DNA of 64,000 nt from Clostridiales bacterium (GCA_015056045.1 SVGZ01000003.1:62001-126000); one strand, 5' to 3'; counted from the first letter of the stretch, positions 1-9,531 are shown. Translations and numbers: made by a program. The notes: a model not told the origin generated them from the letters alone.

Positions 1-2801
1 CATTCTCTCTTTTCTCTTTCGATCCATTCGTCGACAAATTCCTGAGAGACATAGTCCCAATGTACAGGCCAACCGATACCGGTTACGCGGCTTGCGGCAT
101 AGATGAATACCCAGATCTCAACTTCTTCGCCGGCTTCAAATTCATCGGCATCAACATACCACTGCGGTCTGTAGTGACCATCCCACGGGGAATTGGACGG
201 ATGATGAGCGGTCATTGTCTTGCCGTCTTTGCCGACGATGTAAACATCGGAGATACCATCAAGACCTTCGAAGTTGAGGAAGAGCTTCTTGCCTGCCGGC
301 TTTTCGCCCATATCCGGAACGACTGTCTTTGTATAGTATGCATAGTTGAGGTCAACATCTGCAGGGTAAATATCCCTTGCGCCGAAGAGAACATCGGGGG
401 ATCCCTGTGTATCGATGTGCTTCCAGATTTCGATATCGCGCTGTTCCATGATGAGCTGCGCATCGATCGAACCGGGCATCAGCGGGGAAATCTGCCAATC
501 GATGACGAAGTTGTTCGGAACTGTTTCAACAGCCGGGATTGCACCTGTCATTTCTCTTTCGATAACAAGCTCTGCCTTCGGTAAGCCCTTGACTTCTGCT
601 GTGATGACGAGGTTTCCATCCTGTGCCATGGAGCGGAAGTATGCGGTAGCTTTGCCGAATACGAAGTTCATTGTCGGGCCATGCCACTGAACGTGAGCAT
701 CGAGTCTCTGCGTTGTGGAGCCGATATATTCGCCAACGCCGTTGCAGCTGAAGGTTACAGGCCAGCCTGTTGTCGCATCACACCAGTTGCCCTTTTCGTC
801 AACGAGGAATGCATTGATGATAGCAACATCGTCGTTATTTGCCTTGAGCGAGGGGTTTTCCATAACGAGCTTGATCGCTGCCGGTTTGCCTGCGGTGTAC
901 ATGGTGTCTTCTGCCCAGACTTTGCCGTCTTTATAGGCGATCATCTGGATCTTGCCGGGTTCATAGACGAGTTCGGTCGGTGTGATCGCATACATATCTG
1001 TTTCGACCTTCTTGACAAACTTATCGTTGACATAGATCTCGATATATTCGCCGTTGTTCGGGAATTCGCAGGTGATCACTTTGCCTTCCTGACCGGGGTA
1101 ATTCCATGTCGGGATCTTTGCATAGGGTTCATTCTGCTTGAGGAATGCCTTATAGCCATGTGCTTTGGAGGTATATGTACCGTCGCAAGCCATGATTCTG
1201 GGTCTGTCGGAGTCATGTGCCCATGCTGTGAAGTGGAAGCCGCCGATAACAAATTCTTTTTCGAAGAAGATGTGTGCGTCATTGCCTTCATAGTATATTT
1301 CACGGCCCATACGCTGTTTGCCAAGAGGCATAACGCTTTCGGAGCAATACAGCGGGAGATCCGGCTTTTCTTTATGGAGACCTTCGAAATACGGAGCCTG
1401 ATGGTTTACGCCAAAGAGGTCATAGCCATATTCTTTTTCGTGTGCGCCTTCGGTATACATACCGTAGGAGGTTGCACCGGTAGTCGGTCTTGTGGGGTCA
1501 TATTCTTTTGCAACTGCAGCGAGCTTCTGCATGATGAATTTACCGGTATGATCTGTGACGGAGTCTTCTTCGTTATAAAGGGACCACATGCATACGGACG
1601 GATGGTTTCTGTCTCTCTTGACCAGGCGCTTGACTTCATCCTGAACCATTTCGGAAGGATGGAAGACACGGTTTTCATCCATAACGAGGATGCCGTATTT
1701 ATCGCAATAGTCATAGGTAGCTTCGCCGTGCGGGCTGTGTGCGGTTCTGAAGCCGTTGCCGCCGATGTCTGCGATCGTACGCATATGGTATTCACGCATG
1801 GAGTCGCTCATAGCGTTGCCCATACCGACCTGGATCTGATGGTTTGCGAAGCCATAGATAACGGTCTTTTTGCCGTTGACGAAGAGGCCCTTATCCTTAT
1901 CGAAGACGAGTTCGCGGATACCGAATGTTGTTTCGTATGTATCGACAACTGCGCCGTCCATGAGGACTTCTGTATAGAGCTTATAGAGGTTCTTGCCGTC
2001 TGCACCTGTTCCCCAGAGCATCGGATCTTCGAGTACGACATCCTGATAGAATGTTGTGACCTTCTGGAGCTTGCAGTTCAGCTCTTCGCTTGTCAGTTCA
2101 GCAACGATCTTGCCTTCCGGATCAGCGATCTTGGACTTAACAACGGCCTTCTTATCAACGAAATAATCGTTTCTGATTTCTGTTTCAATGTTGACTTTCC
2201 AGTTTTTGTCGTCGAGTCTGTTTGTATGAACGAAGGTACCCCAAAGATCAACAGCGAGTCTGTCTGTCTTGACGAGCCATACGTTTCTGTAAATACCGCC
2301 GCCTTCATAGTACCATGCTTCATAGTCTGTTGCATCGGCATGAACAGCGACGACGTTGTAGTCTGTTCCGTATCTTGCGAGCTCTGTGATATCGACTTCA
2401 AAGCCGATGCCTGCTGTGCGGTTGAGCTTTAAGATCATGGAGTTGACATAGACTTCGCAGCGTGTGGAAACGCCGTCGAACAGCAGCGTGATGCGCTTGC
2501 CCTTATCGGCTTCATCGAGTTTGAAATATTTTCTGTACCAGCCTGCGCCTCTGTTCTGCGGATATTTATGTTTTTCTGTGTCATAAAGATCCTGGGAAGG
2601 ACCGTTTTCGTTGACGAAATCGTGCGGCAGATTGACGACGCGCCAATCATTGTCATAGAAATCTCTTCTTGCCGGACCTCTTGCGTTTTCACCGCGGGAA
2701 CCACGGTAGGTCTGGTCGAAGCTTGTCTTGAGCGGCTGTTTATATTCCGGTTCGCCGAAATAGAAACGCCAGTCACGGTTCATAAGCAGTTTTTCTCTCA
2801 T
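1..2801 (-). CDS. Glycoside hydrolase family 2 (beta-galactosidase-like), C-terminus cut by window edge
   Basis: This reading frame is absent from the ORF track because it runs off the left edge without a stop; translating the minus strand from an ATG at 2801 gives about 933 codons. The N-terminus (NRDWRFYFGEP, VNLPHDF, GAGWYRKYF) is a typical GH2 sugar-binding domain, followed by FRTAHSPH and by WSLYNEED, where Glu411 fits the acid/base, and LYCSES, where Glu488 fits the nucleophile. GH2 enzymes remove terminal beta-linked galactose or related sugars with retention. No signal peptide is visible, so a cytoplasmic enzyme acting on imported oligosaccharides is likely. The SD AAGGAG lies 7 nt before the ATG. 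Exact substrate (galactoside, glucuronide, mannoside) cannot be settled from sequence. The antisense ORFs listed here are shadows. Confidence 0.9.
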   Translation of the reverse strand, partial: MREKLLMNRDWRFYFGEPEYKQPLKTSFDQTYRGSRGENARGPARRDFYDNDWRVVNLPHDFVNENGPSQDLYDTEKHKYPQNRGAGWYRKYFKLDEADKGKRITLLFDGVSTRCEVYVNSMILKLNRTAGIGFEVDITELARYGTDYNVVAVHADATDYEAWYYEGGGIYRNVWLVKTDRLAVDLWGTFVHTNRLDDKNWKVNIETEIRNDYFVDKKAVVKSKIADPEGKIVAELTSEELNCKLQKVTTFYQDVVLEDPMLWGTGADGKNLYKLYTEVLMDGAVVDTYETTFGIRELVFDKDKGLFVNGKKTVIYGFANHQIQVGMGNAMSDSMREYHMRTIADIGGNGFRTAHSPHGEATYDYCDKYGILVMDENRVFHPSEMVQDEVKRLVKRDRNHPSVCMWSLYNEEDSVTDHTGKFIMQKLAAVAKEYDPTRPTTGATSYGMYTEGAHEKEYGYDLFGVNHQAPYFEGLHKEKPDLPLYCSESVMPLGKQRMGREIYYEGNDAHIFFEKEFVIGGFHFTAWAHDSDRPRIMACDGTYTSKAHGYKAFLKQNEPYAKIPTWNYPGQEGKVITCEFPNNGEYIEIYVNDKFVKKVETDMYAITPTELVYEPGKIQMIAYKDGKVWAEDTMYTAGKPAAIKLVMENPSLKANNDDVAIINAFLVDEKGNWCDATTGWPVTFSCNGVGEYIGSTTQRLDAHVQWHGPTMNFVFGKATAYFRSMAQDGNLVITAEVKGLPKAELVIEREMTGAIPAVETVPNNFVIDWQISPLMPGSIDAQLIMEQRDIEIWKHIDTQGSPDVLFGARDIYPADVDLNYAYYTKTVVPDMGEKPAGKKLFLNFEGLDGISDVYIVGKDGKTMTAHHPSNSPWDGHYRPQWYVDADEFEAGEEVEIWVFIYAASRVTGIGWPVHWDYVSQEFVDEWIEREKRE

Positions 2802-2873
2802 AGCTTTTTCTCCTTAAAAAAACGGAATATTAAAGATGATCTCAAATAATTTTTTGACGCAAAATATACAGTT

Positions 2874-2902
2874 ATTATATCCTCAATCGATAATAATGTC
2901 AA
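2874..2902 (-). promoter_or_regulatory. Promoter of the GH2 gene
   Basis: On the minus strand TTGACA and TATAAT are separated by exactly 17 nt, a perfect sigma-A-type promoter about 75 nt upstream of the GH2 start. It is divergent from the promoter of the aldo/keto reductase, with about 40 nt between them. No clear operator palindrome was seen in the gap. Confidence 0.8.
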
Positions 2903-2939
2903 ACAAATTCTCCTGCCGGACAGCTCCACCCCAGCTCTC

Positions 2940-2968
2940 TTGACAGCCTTTTTCCTTTTCCATATAAT
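2940..2968 (+). promoter_or_regulatory. Promoter of the ferredoxin-type aldo/keto reductase
   Basis: TTGACA, 17 nt, TATAAT on the plus strand, about 40 nt ahead of the start codon. The tool's ORF start at 2940 lies inside this promoter, which supports the downstream ATG at 3009. Confidence 0.8.
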
Positions 2969-3008
2969 AATAATGTCATTCAATTTATTTTCATCAGGGG
3001 GTTTTCCT

Positions 3009-4154
3009 ATGCAGACAAGAGCTTATGGCAAGACAGGAATCACGACTTCTCTTTTCGGTATGGGCTGTATGCGTCTCCCGACGATCGCGGGCGCATCGGG
3101 CTTAGAAGAGATCGATAAAGAAAAAGCAATAGAAATGGTACAGTATGCTGCCAACAACGGCGTTACCTATTTTGATACGGCTTACGGCTACCACAACCAG
3201 CAGAGCGAAGCGCTGGTCGGCGAAGCGCTCGAAGGCGAACTGAGAAAGAAAGTTACCATTGCGACAAAGCAGCCCTATTCCGTCATGAAGACGAAGGACA
3301 ATATGCGCCGCAACCTTGAAAATACGCTCAAAAAACTCCGTACGGATTACCTCGATGTTTACCTCATTCACAGCATCCAGCCGCCGTATTGGGAAGACAT
3401 CAAGGCATTTGACGCGATCGGCGAATACGAAAAATTCCGTCAGGAAGGCCTGATCAAAAATATCGCTTTCTCTTATCACGGCGATTTTGAAACCTATAAA
3501 AAGATCGTGGATTATTACGATTGGGATATGGTACAGATCCAGCAGAACATCCTCGACGTCAACGATCAGGCAACATCCGAAGGCATCCGCTATGCCGGCA
3601 AAAAAGGTATGGCAGTCGTCATTATGGAACCTCTCCGCGGCGGCGGTCTTGCACAGCCTCCGAAGGAAGTTGCCGCACTTTATGAACAATACCCCGAAAA
3701 ACGCACAGCTGTTGAATGGGCATTCCGCCATCTCTATGATTTCCCGGAAGTCAGCGTTATTTTAAGCGGCGTTTCCACCATGGAACAGTTAAAGGACAAC
3801 ATCCGCATCTTCAGCGGTGAAGACGTAAAACCGAACTGCCTCACGGAAGCGGATAAGAAACTTCTGGCAGACGTCAAAGCGGCTTATGAAGCACGCGCAG
3901 GCATCAACTGCACAGCTTGCGAATATTGCCAGCCTTGCCCGATGGGTGTTGAGATCCCGAGACTTTTCAAGGCTTACAACAGCGGCATGATGTATGACAA
4001 CATGAACTTCGGCAAAGGCAGCTATGCTTTCGCAAAACGCAACGGCGCAGATGCTTCGAAGTGCGTTGAATGCGGTGCCTGCGAAAATGTCTGCCCGCAG
4101 AATCTTGAGATCATTGAACTTCTGAAGAAAGTTCGCGCTGAACTGGATGGTTAA
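3009..4154 (+). CDS. Aldo/keto reductase with C-terminal 4Fe-4S domain
   Basis: A 381-residue predicted oxidoreductase. The N-terminal part is an aldo/keto reductase TIM barrel (SLFGMGCMRLP at the start, YFDTAYGYHNQQSE with the catalytic Tyr, TKQPYS with the Lys, DVYLIHSIQ with the His). The C-terminus adds a ferredoxin-like module with CTACEYCQPCPMG and CVECGACENVCPQ, enough Cys for two iron-sulfur clusters. This architecture is common in anaerobic Clostridia; substrates are generally unknown. Start chosen at 3009 because AGGGGG precedes it and the longer ORF start would overlap the promoter. It is monocistronic: a strong terminator follows 14 nt after the stop. Confidence 0.9.
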   Translation: MQTRAYGKTGITTSLFGMGCMRLPTIAGASGLEEIDKEKAIEMVQYAANNGVTYFDTAYGYHNQQSEALVGEALEGELRKKVTIATKQPYSVMKTKDNMRRNLENTLKKLRTDYLDVYLIHSIQPPYWEDIKAFDAIGEYEKFRQEGLIKNIAFSYHGDFETYKKIVDYYDWDMVQIQQNILDVNDQATSEGIRYAGKKGMAVVIMEPLRGGGLAQPPKEVAALYEQYPEKRTAVEWAFRHLYDFPEVSVILSGVSTMEQLKDNIRIFSGEDVKPNCLTEADKKLLADVKAAYEARAGINCTACEYCQPCPMGVEIPRLFKAYNSGMMYDNMNFGKGSYAFAKRNGADASKCVECGACENVCPQNLEIIELLKKVRAELDG

Positions 4155-4167
4155 TGGAAAAAATAAA

Positions 4168-4197
4168 GAGAGATGCTTAAAAAGCATCTCTTTTTTT
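4168..4197 (+). terminator. Intrinsic terminator
   Basis: GAGATGCTT / AAGCATCTC stem of 9 bp with a three-base loop, followed by seven T. It ends the aldo/keto reductase transcript. Confidence 0.9.
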
Positions 4198-4205
4198 GTG
4201 CAAGT

Positions 4206-4676
4206 GGGCGAAAAATCTACGCCCCTACGGATATTTCTTTGTAATCGTTTTGCGATGTAATACGACAAGTTTTGCGAAGCAATACTCGCACACTCCAAGA
4301 GTGAGAGCCAAATAACAACGCCTCCCTTGTGCAAAGGGAGGTGGCTTTCGCATAGCGAAAGACGGAGGGATTGTTTAAAGCGATAAACAATAATGAGTAT
4401 TTCCTTTGGAAAACCCTCTCAGTCGGCTTTGCCGACAGCTCGCCGAGTTTTGCGAAGCAATACTCGAAGTTTTGCGAAGCAATACTCGAGGTTTTGCGTA
4501 GCAATACTCGCTCTGAGGGAGAGGCAAGCTTTATAGAAGCAATACTCGCTATCACTTATCATGCGCAAAGTGTGAAAGTCACAATCCCTCCACCGCAAGC
4601 GGTTCCCCTCCCTTTACACAAGGGAGGCATTTTTAAACTTGTTTGAATAAATTGGGCGCAGAAACCACGCCCCTAC
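4206..4676. repeat. Gene-free repeat block (REP units, CCTCCC element, CCCTCTC element, micro-hairpins)
   Basis: The 530-nt gap holds no credible gene. It contains two 23-nt GTAG-foot REP hairpins (4206-4228 and 4654-4676, both minus), two CCTCCC-type elements in opposite orientation (4321-4375 and about 4582-4628), and a CCCTCTC-type element (from 4415) split by three tandem 22-23-nt micro-hairpins of the form AGTTTTGC-GAA-GCAATACT at about 4441-4510; a further unit lies at 4264-4288. The listed ORFs 4217-4555, 4371-4646 and 4643-5299 are translations of these repeats or shadows of the collagen gene. Confidence 0.8.
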
Positions 4677-4686
4677 GGTTACTTTT

Positions 4687-5463
4687 TCACCCTTCAAGAA
4701 GTCCGGCTGCACGAAGGTTGGCTAAAAGCGCATTGAACTGCGTGACGATGGTATCGACGGTGGCATCATCAACGGCAGCGGCAGGCGTTACAACACCTGC
4801 AGGACCTGTTGCGCCTGTAGGACCAACTTCGCCGGCAGGGCCTGTTGCACCTGTGGGTCCGATTTCTCCTGTAGGGCCTGTTGCGCCTGTCGGACCAATT
4901 TCACCCGCAGGACCTGTTGCGCCTGTGGGACCAACTTCACCAGCAGGACCCGTTGCACCTGTCGGACCAATTTCACCCGCAGGACCCGTTGCACCTGTTG
5001 GACCAATTTCACCCGCAGGACCCGTTGCACCTGCGGGACCTACTTCACCGGCAGGACCTGTTGCACCTGTGGGACCTACTTCACCGGCAGGACCCGTTGC
5101 GCCTGTAGGACCGATTTCGCCTGCAGGACCTGTTGCGCCTGTCGGTCCGATTTCGCCCGCAGGGCCTGTTGCGCCTGTGGGGCCAATTTCACCGGCAGGA
5201 CCTGTTGCGCCTGTCGGACCAATTTCACCGGCAGGACCCGTTGCACCTGTAGGTCCGATTTCTCCCGCAGGACCTGTTGCACCTGTCGGACCCATCTGAC
5301 CATTCATACCTGCAGGACCTGTCGGACCCATCTGTCCGTTCATACCCGCAGGACCAGTCGGACCCGTCGGACCCATCGGACCAACGATCAGACTGCAGCA
5401 AGGTGGTCTCTTATTTTGTCCACAGCAATTTCTGTTATTATCCTGATCAAAACATCTAGGCAT
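4687..5463 (-). CDS. Collagen-like triple-helix repeat protein
   Basis: A 258-residue protein: a short Cys-rich head (residues 1-25, several CC pairs), about 190 residues of Gly-X-Y repeats built from a 12-residue unit [11 protein letters not shown](I/V), then a non-collagen tail ending [13 protein letters not shown]. The DNA is a near-perfect 36-bp tandem repeat. Bacterial collagen-like proteins of this kind (for example BclA of Bacillus exosporium) form surface filaments; here neither a signal peptide nor a wall anchor is present, as in spore-surface members, so a spore-coat role is possible. Its start lies 38 nt after the stop of a glycosyltransferase gene on the same strand, suggesting co-transcription and perhaps glycosylation. 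Length is likely to vary between strains through repeat slippage. Plus-strand ORFs here are shadows. Confidence 0.9.
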   Translation of the reverse strand: MPRCFDQDNNRNCCGQNKRPPCCSLIVGPMGPTGPTGPAGMNGQMGPTGPAGMNGQMGPTGATGPAGEIGPTGATGPAGEIGPTGATGPAGEIGPTGATGPAGEIGPTGATGPAGEIGPTGATGPAGEVGPTGATGPAGEVGPAGATGPAGEIGPTGATGPAGEIGPTGATGPAGEVGPTGATGPAGEIGPTGATGPTGEIGPTGATGPAGEVGPTGATGPAGVVTPAAAVDDATVDTIVTQFNALLANLRAAGLLEG

Positions 5464-5501
5464 AAGCTCTCCTTTTCCCGATAAAAACTCTGCCGCACGC
5501 T

Positions 5502-6578
5502 TTATTCTATGCGGTTTTCTTTGTTTTTGTTCCTGAAATAGCGCTTGTTATATAAATAGGAAGCATCTTCGGGCTTAAATTTTCCGGCAAGCTCGTTCAT
5601 GGCTTCCGCTTTTTTGAATTCCCCGAGCCGGTCATACAGCACACAAAGACGGATCGCAGGGAAATATCCGCTCATGTCCTTGGCAAAAAAAGTGCCCGTA
5701 TTCAAATTTTCCCTTGTCAAAAGCGCCTGCTGATACCAATAAACGGCAGCTTTCAAATCCCCTTTTTCTTCAAAAACCAAAGCCATTTCGCAGCAGATCT
5801 CGGCTCTTGGCAAAGCAAAGGCGAAGCTTTTTGCGAAAGAGAAAAGCGCTTCTTCCTTTTTGCCAAGCCTTCGGTATGCTTTTCCCAAAAATTTTGCAGC
5901 TTCGATCCTGTCGTTTTTCCAGGCGGTTTCTTCCTTTAGGTAATCTTCAAAAATATCGACCGCACGGGCAAATTCGCCGTGGTAATAAAGCTCCCTTCCG
6001 TAATAAAAACAATCTCGCAGGGAAAGCTTCCCTTCCTCTGCAAGCTGTTTTTCATAGAGCAAAAAGTTTCTTTTGCTGTACTCCTTTTTGACCGAACGAT
6101 GAAAAACGGCAGGCTTTTCAAGATAAATCGTCTTTCCCGAAACCTCGATCGTTTCGTGGACACGCCCTTTCCACAAAAAACCACAGGCACGCTTGACGAT
6201 CCGTTCACGATAAAAGGAAAAAGTCGGCTTTCCGCTTTCGTCAAACGCCGTATGGTAAGGCAGAAAGATAGCATCCGCATCGAGCTTTTCTTTCAGCTTA
6301 AGGAATTCTTCCTCGTTTTCGATCACGTCATCCGCATCGAGCCAGAAAATATACTCTCCCCTTGCCTTTGAAAAAGCGAAATTTCTTGCCGCAGAAAAAT
6401 CATCGCACCACGGGAAATCAAAAATTCTGTCGGTAAATGTCCCTGCGATCTCATTTGTCGTGTCGCTGCTGCCCGTATCGACGATGACGATCTCATCCGC
6501 AATGTTTTTTGCGCTCGAAAGGCAGCGCGCAAGGACTTCGGCTTCATTTTTTACGATCATGCACAGGCTGAGTTTCAA
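5502..6578 (-). CDS. Family 2 glycosyltransferase with TPR tail
   Basis: About 358 residues. The N-terminus [23 protein letters not shown] and [11 protein letters not shown] form a GT-A fold with the metal-binding DxD; the second half carries tetratricopeptide-like helices ([20 protein letters not shown] and following). This is the SunS-like class that often glycosylates peptides or proteins. The ORF track starts at 7094, but the N-terminal 170 residues of that ORF look non-coding. I chose TTG at 6578, giving the family's usual start, with GGTGA just upstream; GTG at 6590 is an alternative. The collagen-like gene follows directly, which makes it the candidate acceptor; that is inference. Confidence 0.85.
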   Translation of the reverse strand: MKLSLCMIVKNEAEVLARCLSSAKNIADEIVIVDTGSSDTTNEIAGTFTDRIFDFPWCDDFSAARNFAFSKARGEYIFWLDADDVIENEEEFLKLKEKLDADAIFLPYHTAFDESGKPTFSFYRERIVKRACGFLWKGRVHETIEVSGKTIYLEKPAVFHRSVKKEYSKRNFLLYEKQLAEEGKLSLRDCFYYGRELYYHGEFARAVDIFEDYLKEETAWKNDRIEAAKFLGKAYRRLGKKEEALFSFAKSFAFALPRAEICCEMALVFEEKGDLKAAVYWYQQALLTRENLNTGTFFAKDMSGYFPAIRLCVLYDRLGEFKKAEAMNELAGKFKPEDASYLYNKRYFRNKNKENRIE

Positions 6579-6806
6579 ATCTTCACCCACTTTCCTTCTA
6601 TTGATATGCAGCGGATGGGCAGAACTTGCATCGGTCATACCAAAATTTAAATAAAACGCATGGATTTCACGGGGCAAAATTGCATTTTTAGAAAAGAAAC
6701 TGCCAAAAAAATTCAAAACAAAGGAGCATTTCAGCCAAATATGCCTGCAATAAACTTCATTTTGCAATTTTCCAAAAATAATTTTGCATTTTTTCACATT
6801 TAGTAC

Positions 6807-6835
6807 TTGCATTTCCTGCGTGTATGGTTTATTAT
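6807..6835 (+). promoter_or_regulatory. Promoter of the aminotransferase operon
   Basis: TTGCAT, 17 nt, TATTAT, about 45 nt before the aspB-like start. The rest of the 6579-6879 gap shows nothing recognisable. Confidence 0.65.
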
Positions 6836-6879
6836 TGAGAAGCATGATAAAGGAATACGCAAAGTATTTGGAGGTATAG

Positions 6880-8070
6880 ATGAAAATTTCGAAGAAGGCA
6901 GCGGCAGTCGCACCGTCTGCAACACTTAAAATAGACTCTGCATATAAACAAATGAAAGCTTCCGGGCTTGACGTCGTCGGTTTTGGCGCAGGCGAACCCG
7001 ATTTTGATACACCGGCATACATTAAAGACGCTGCAAAAAAAGCACTCGACACAGGCTTTACCAAATATACACCCGCTTCCGGCACGGCAGACATTAAAAA
7101 AGCCGTTGCGGCAAGAATGGAGCGAAAATACGGGTTGAAATATGACGCCGATCAGGTCATCATTTCCAACGGCGCAAAGCACTCGCTCTATAATTCCATC
7201 GCTGCGATCACAGACCCAGGTGATGAGATCATCGTCATCAAGCCCTATTGGGTAACCTACCCCGAGCTTATCGCCATGTGCGGCGGCAAACCCGTCTTTG
7301 TCGAAGCATTCGAAGCCGATTCCTTCATTCCGAAAATCGAAGCCATCCGCAGCGCGATCACCGAAAAAACGATCGCTATCATCTTAAATAATCCCTCCAA
7401 TCCCTGCGGATGCGTTTATGACAAAAAAACGCTTGAAGAGATCGCAGAACTTGCAAAAGAATTCGATCTTTATGTCATTTCCGATGAAATTTACGACGAA
7501 CTCGATTTCAACAGCGAATTCATCAGCTTCCCGACGATCAGCGAAGATGCAAAGGAAAGAACGATCCTCGTCAACGGCTTATCCAAGAGCTATGCAATGA
7601 CAGGCTGGCGAATCGGCTATACGCTTTCCTCCAAGGCTATCGCAAAAGCCATGAGCTCCATGCAGAGCCACATGACATCGAACCCCTGCTCTATCGCACA
7701 GTTTGCCGGCACTGCAGCACTCGAAGGACCGCAGGATGATTTAAACGCCATGATCGCAACCTTTGCCGAAAGAAAGAACCTCATCTGCAGCCTCATCAAC
7801 GATATCGACCTGATCAGCTGCGTTGAACCCAAGGGCGCATTCTATGTCTTTGCCAACATCAGCAAGGTCAAGGGCAAAAAGCTCGGCGATAAAGAGATTC
7901 GTGATTCGCTCGAATTTGCCGATATTCTTCTTTCGGAAGAACTCGTCGCCGTTGTTCCCGGTGCAGCATTCGGCAATGACGACTACATCCGCTTATCTTA
8001 CGCAACATCTGAAGAAAACATCAAAAAAGGTCTTGGCAGGATCAAAGATTTCTGCCTGAAGCTTAAATAA
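6880..8070 (+). CDS. aspB: PLP-dependent aspartate aminotransferase (class I)
   Basis: A 396-residue fold-type I aminotransferase of the AspB/Igamma group. Visible motifs: GFGAGEPDFDTP near residue 36, ILNNPSNPCGCVY, VISDEIYDEL, and LSKSYAMTGWRIGY with the PLP-binding Lys. It would interconvert aspartate plus 2-oxoglutarate and oxaloacetate plus glutamate. GGAGG precedes the ATG. The next gene starts 13 nt downstream and encodes a probable Re-citrate synthase that would use oxaloacetate, so the pair links aspartate to citrate and glutamate formation. Other amino-acid specificities of the family are possible. Confidence 0.92.
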   Translation: MKISKKAAAVAPSATLKIDSAYKQMKASGLDVVGFGAGEPDFDTPAYIKDAAKKALDTGFTKYTPASGTADIKKAVAARMERKYGLKYDADQVIISNGAKHSLYNSIAAITDPGDEIIVIKPYWVTYPELIAMCGGKPVFVEAFEADSFIPKIEAIRSAITEKTIAIILNNPSNPCGCVYDKKTLEEIAELAKEFDLYVISDEIYDELDFNSEFISFPTISEDAKERTILVNGLSKSYAMTGWRIGYTLSSKAIAKAMSSMQSHMTSNPCSIAQFAGTAALEGPQDDLNAMIATFAERKNLICSLINDIDLISCVEPKGAFYVFANISKVKGKKLGDKEIRDSLEFADILLSEELVAVVPGAAFGNDDYIRLSYATSEENIKKGLGRIKDFCLKLK

Positions 8071-8083
8071 GGAGTAAACTACA

Positions 8084-9478
8084 TTGAATAGAAGATACGC
8101 ACGCACGAACCTCCTTCAGGAGAACGATTACAGCTACCAGCTGCAGGATGTCAGCGAACCGGTATTGTTCCGTGAAATGTTCAACTACGACGAAGTCCCG
8201 AAGATCATGTTCAACCACAGAACAGTTCCGATGTACTTCCCCGATGATATTTGGATCACGGATACGACTTTCCGCGATGGCCAGCAGTCGCGCGCACCTT
8301 TTACGGTTGAACAGATCGTTGATTTATATAAATTGATGCACAAGCTCGGCGGTCCGAAAGGCATCGTCCGTCAGACGGAATTCTTTGTCTACACGCAGAA
8401 AGACAGAGATGCGCTTGCCAAATGCCAGGATTTAGGCTTTGAGTTCCCGCAGATCACGACATGGATCCGTGCAAACAAAAAGGATTTTGAACTCGTCAAG
8501 AGCCTCGGCATCGAAGAAACGGGTATCCTCGTTTCCTGTTCCGATTATCATATTTTCACAAAGATGGGCCTCACGCGCAAACAGGCGATGGATAAATATC
8601 TTGGCATCGTCAAAGACGCCCTTTCCCTTGGCATCAAGCCCCGCTGCCATTTTGAAGACATTACAAGAGCGGATTTCTATGGTTTTGTTGTTCCTTTTGC
8701 CAACGAACTCGGCAAGCTCCGCAAAGAATCCGGCATTCCGATCAAGATCCGTATGTGCGATACCTTAGGCTACGGTGTATCTTACCCGGGTGCATCTTTG
8801 CCCAGAAGCGTACAGGGCATTGTTTACGGCCTCAGGTTCTATTCCGGTTTCCCGTCGACATTGCTCGAATGGCATGGTCATAACGACTTCTATAAGGTTG
8901 TTACAAATGCGGCAACGGCTTGGCTCTACGGTGCATCGAGCGTCAACTGCTCTATCCTCGGCATCGGCGAACGCACCGGCAACTGCCCGCTTGAAGCGAT
9001 GGTTATGGAATACTGCTCCCTCAAGGGCACAACAGACGGCATGGATCTCCACGCGATCACAGAGATCGCCGAATATTTCGAGCGCAAGATCGGCTACGAA
9101 ATCATGGACAGAACACCTTTCGTCGGCAGAAACTTCAACTCCACAAGAGCCGGTATTCACGCAGACGGACTCATCAAAAACGAAGAGATCTACAACATCT
9201 TCAACACAGAGAAGATTCTGGGCAGACCGGCAACCGTCATGATCGGCGAAGTTTCCGGCGCAGCAGGTATTGCGCACTGGATGAACGCACACTTCAAACT
9301 CGTCGGCGACGAAAAGATCGAAAAGCAGGATGAACTCGTCCTCCGCGTCAAGGCAGAAGTTGACCGTGAATATGCCGAAGGCAGAACGACAAGCTTTGGT
9401 GATGAAGAACTCGAACAGATCATCCGCGAACTGGATCCCGAACGCTTCTTCAAACTCACGCATATCATGCCCATGTAA
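8084..9478 (+). CDS. Probable Re-citrate synthase (HMGL-like carboxyltransferase family)
   Basis: A 464-residue TIM-barrel enzyme of the isopropylmalate/homocitrate synthase superfamily: ITDTTFRDGQQSRAPF near the N-terminus, PRCHFEDITRADFYG, LLEWHGHNDF with the metal-binding His pair, and ERTGNCPLEA. The combination LGGPKGIVRQTEFF, TTWIRANKKDF and the absence of a leucine-regulatory C-terminal domain match, from memory, the Re-face citrate synthase of Clostridium kluyveri and relatives rather than LeuA. It would condense acetyl-CoA with oxaloacetate. Start is TTG at 8084 after GGAG. Linkage to the aspartate aminotransferase fits. A homocitrate- or citramalate-synthase-like activity is the alternative. 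Confidence 0.72.
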   Translation: MNRRYARTNLLQENDYSYQLQDVSEPVLFREMFNYDEVPKIMFNHRTVPMYFPDDIWITDTTFRDGQQSRAPFTVEQIVDLYKLMHKLGGPKGIVRQTEFFVYTQKDRDALAKCQDLGFEFPQITTWIRANKKDFELVKSLGIEETGILVSCSDYHIFTKMGLTRKQAMDKYLGIVKDALSLGIKPRCHFEDITRADFYGFVVPFANELGKLRKESGIPIKIRMCDTLGYGVSYPGASLPRSVQGIVYGLRFYSGFPSTLLEWHGHNDFYKVVTNAATAWLYGASSVNCSILGIGERTGNCPLEAMVMEYCSLKGTTDGMDLHAITEIAEYFERKIGYEIMDRTPFVGRNFNSTRAGIHADGLIKNEEIYNIFNTEKILGRPATVMIGEVSGAAGIAHWMNAHFKLVGDEKIEKQDELVLRVKAEVDREYAEGRTTSFGDEELEQIIRELDPERFFKLTHIMPM

Positions 9479-9492
9479 ATTGCATATAAAAA

Positions 9493-9521
9493 GAGCCGCC
9501 GAAATTGGCGGTTCTTTTTTT
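9493..9521 (+). terminator. Intrinsic terminator
   Basis: GAGCCGCC / GGCGGTTC stem with a six-base loop followed by a T run; ends the aminotransferase-citrate synthase transcript. Confidence 0.88.
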
Positions 9522-9531
9522 GTTTTGGGTA

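Noticed and set aside
681-2432. 583-aa plus-strand ORF over the GH2 gene
   Set aside because: It is antisense to an unambiguous GH2 frame that is open to the window edge; its sequence is Phe/Cys/Val-rich and resembles no protein.
4643-5299. 218-aa [12 protein letters not shown]-type plus-strand ORF
   Set aside because: It is the antisense reading of the collagen repeats; the minus frame has the Gly-X-Y pattern, a proper start and a tail domain.
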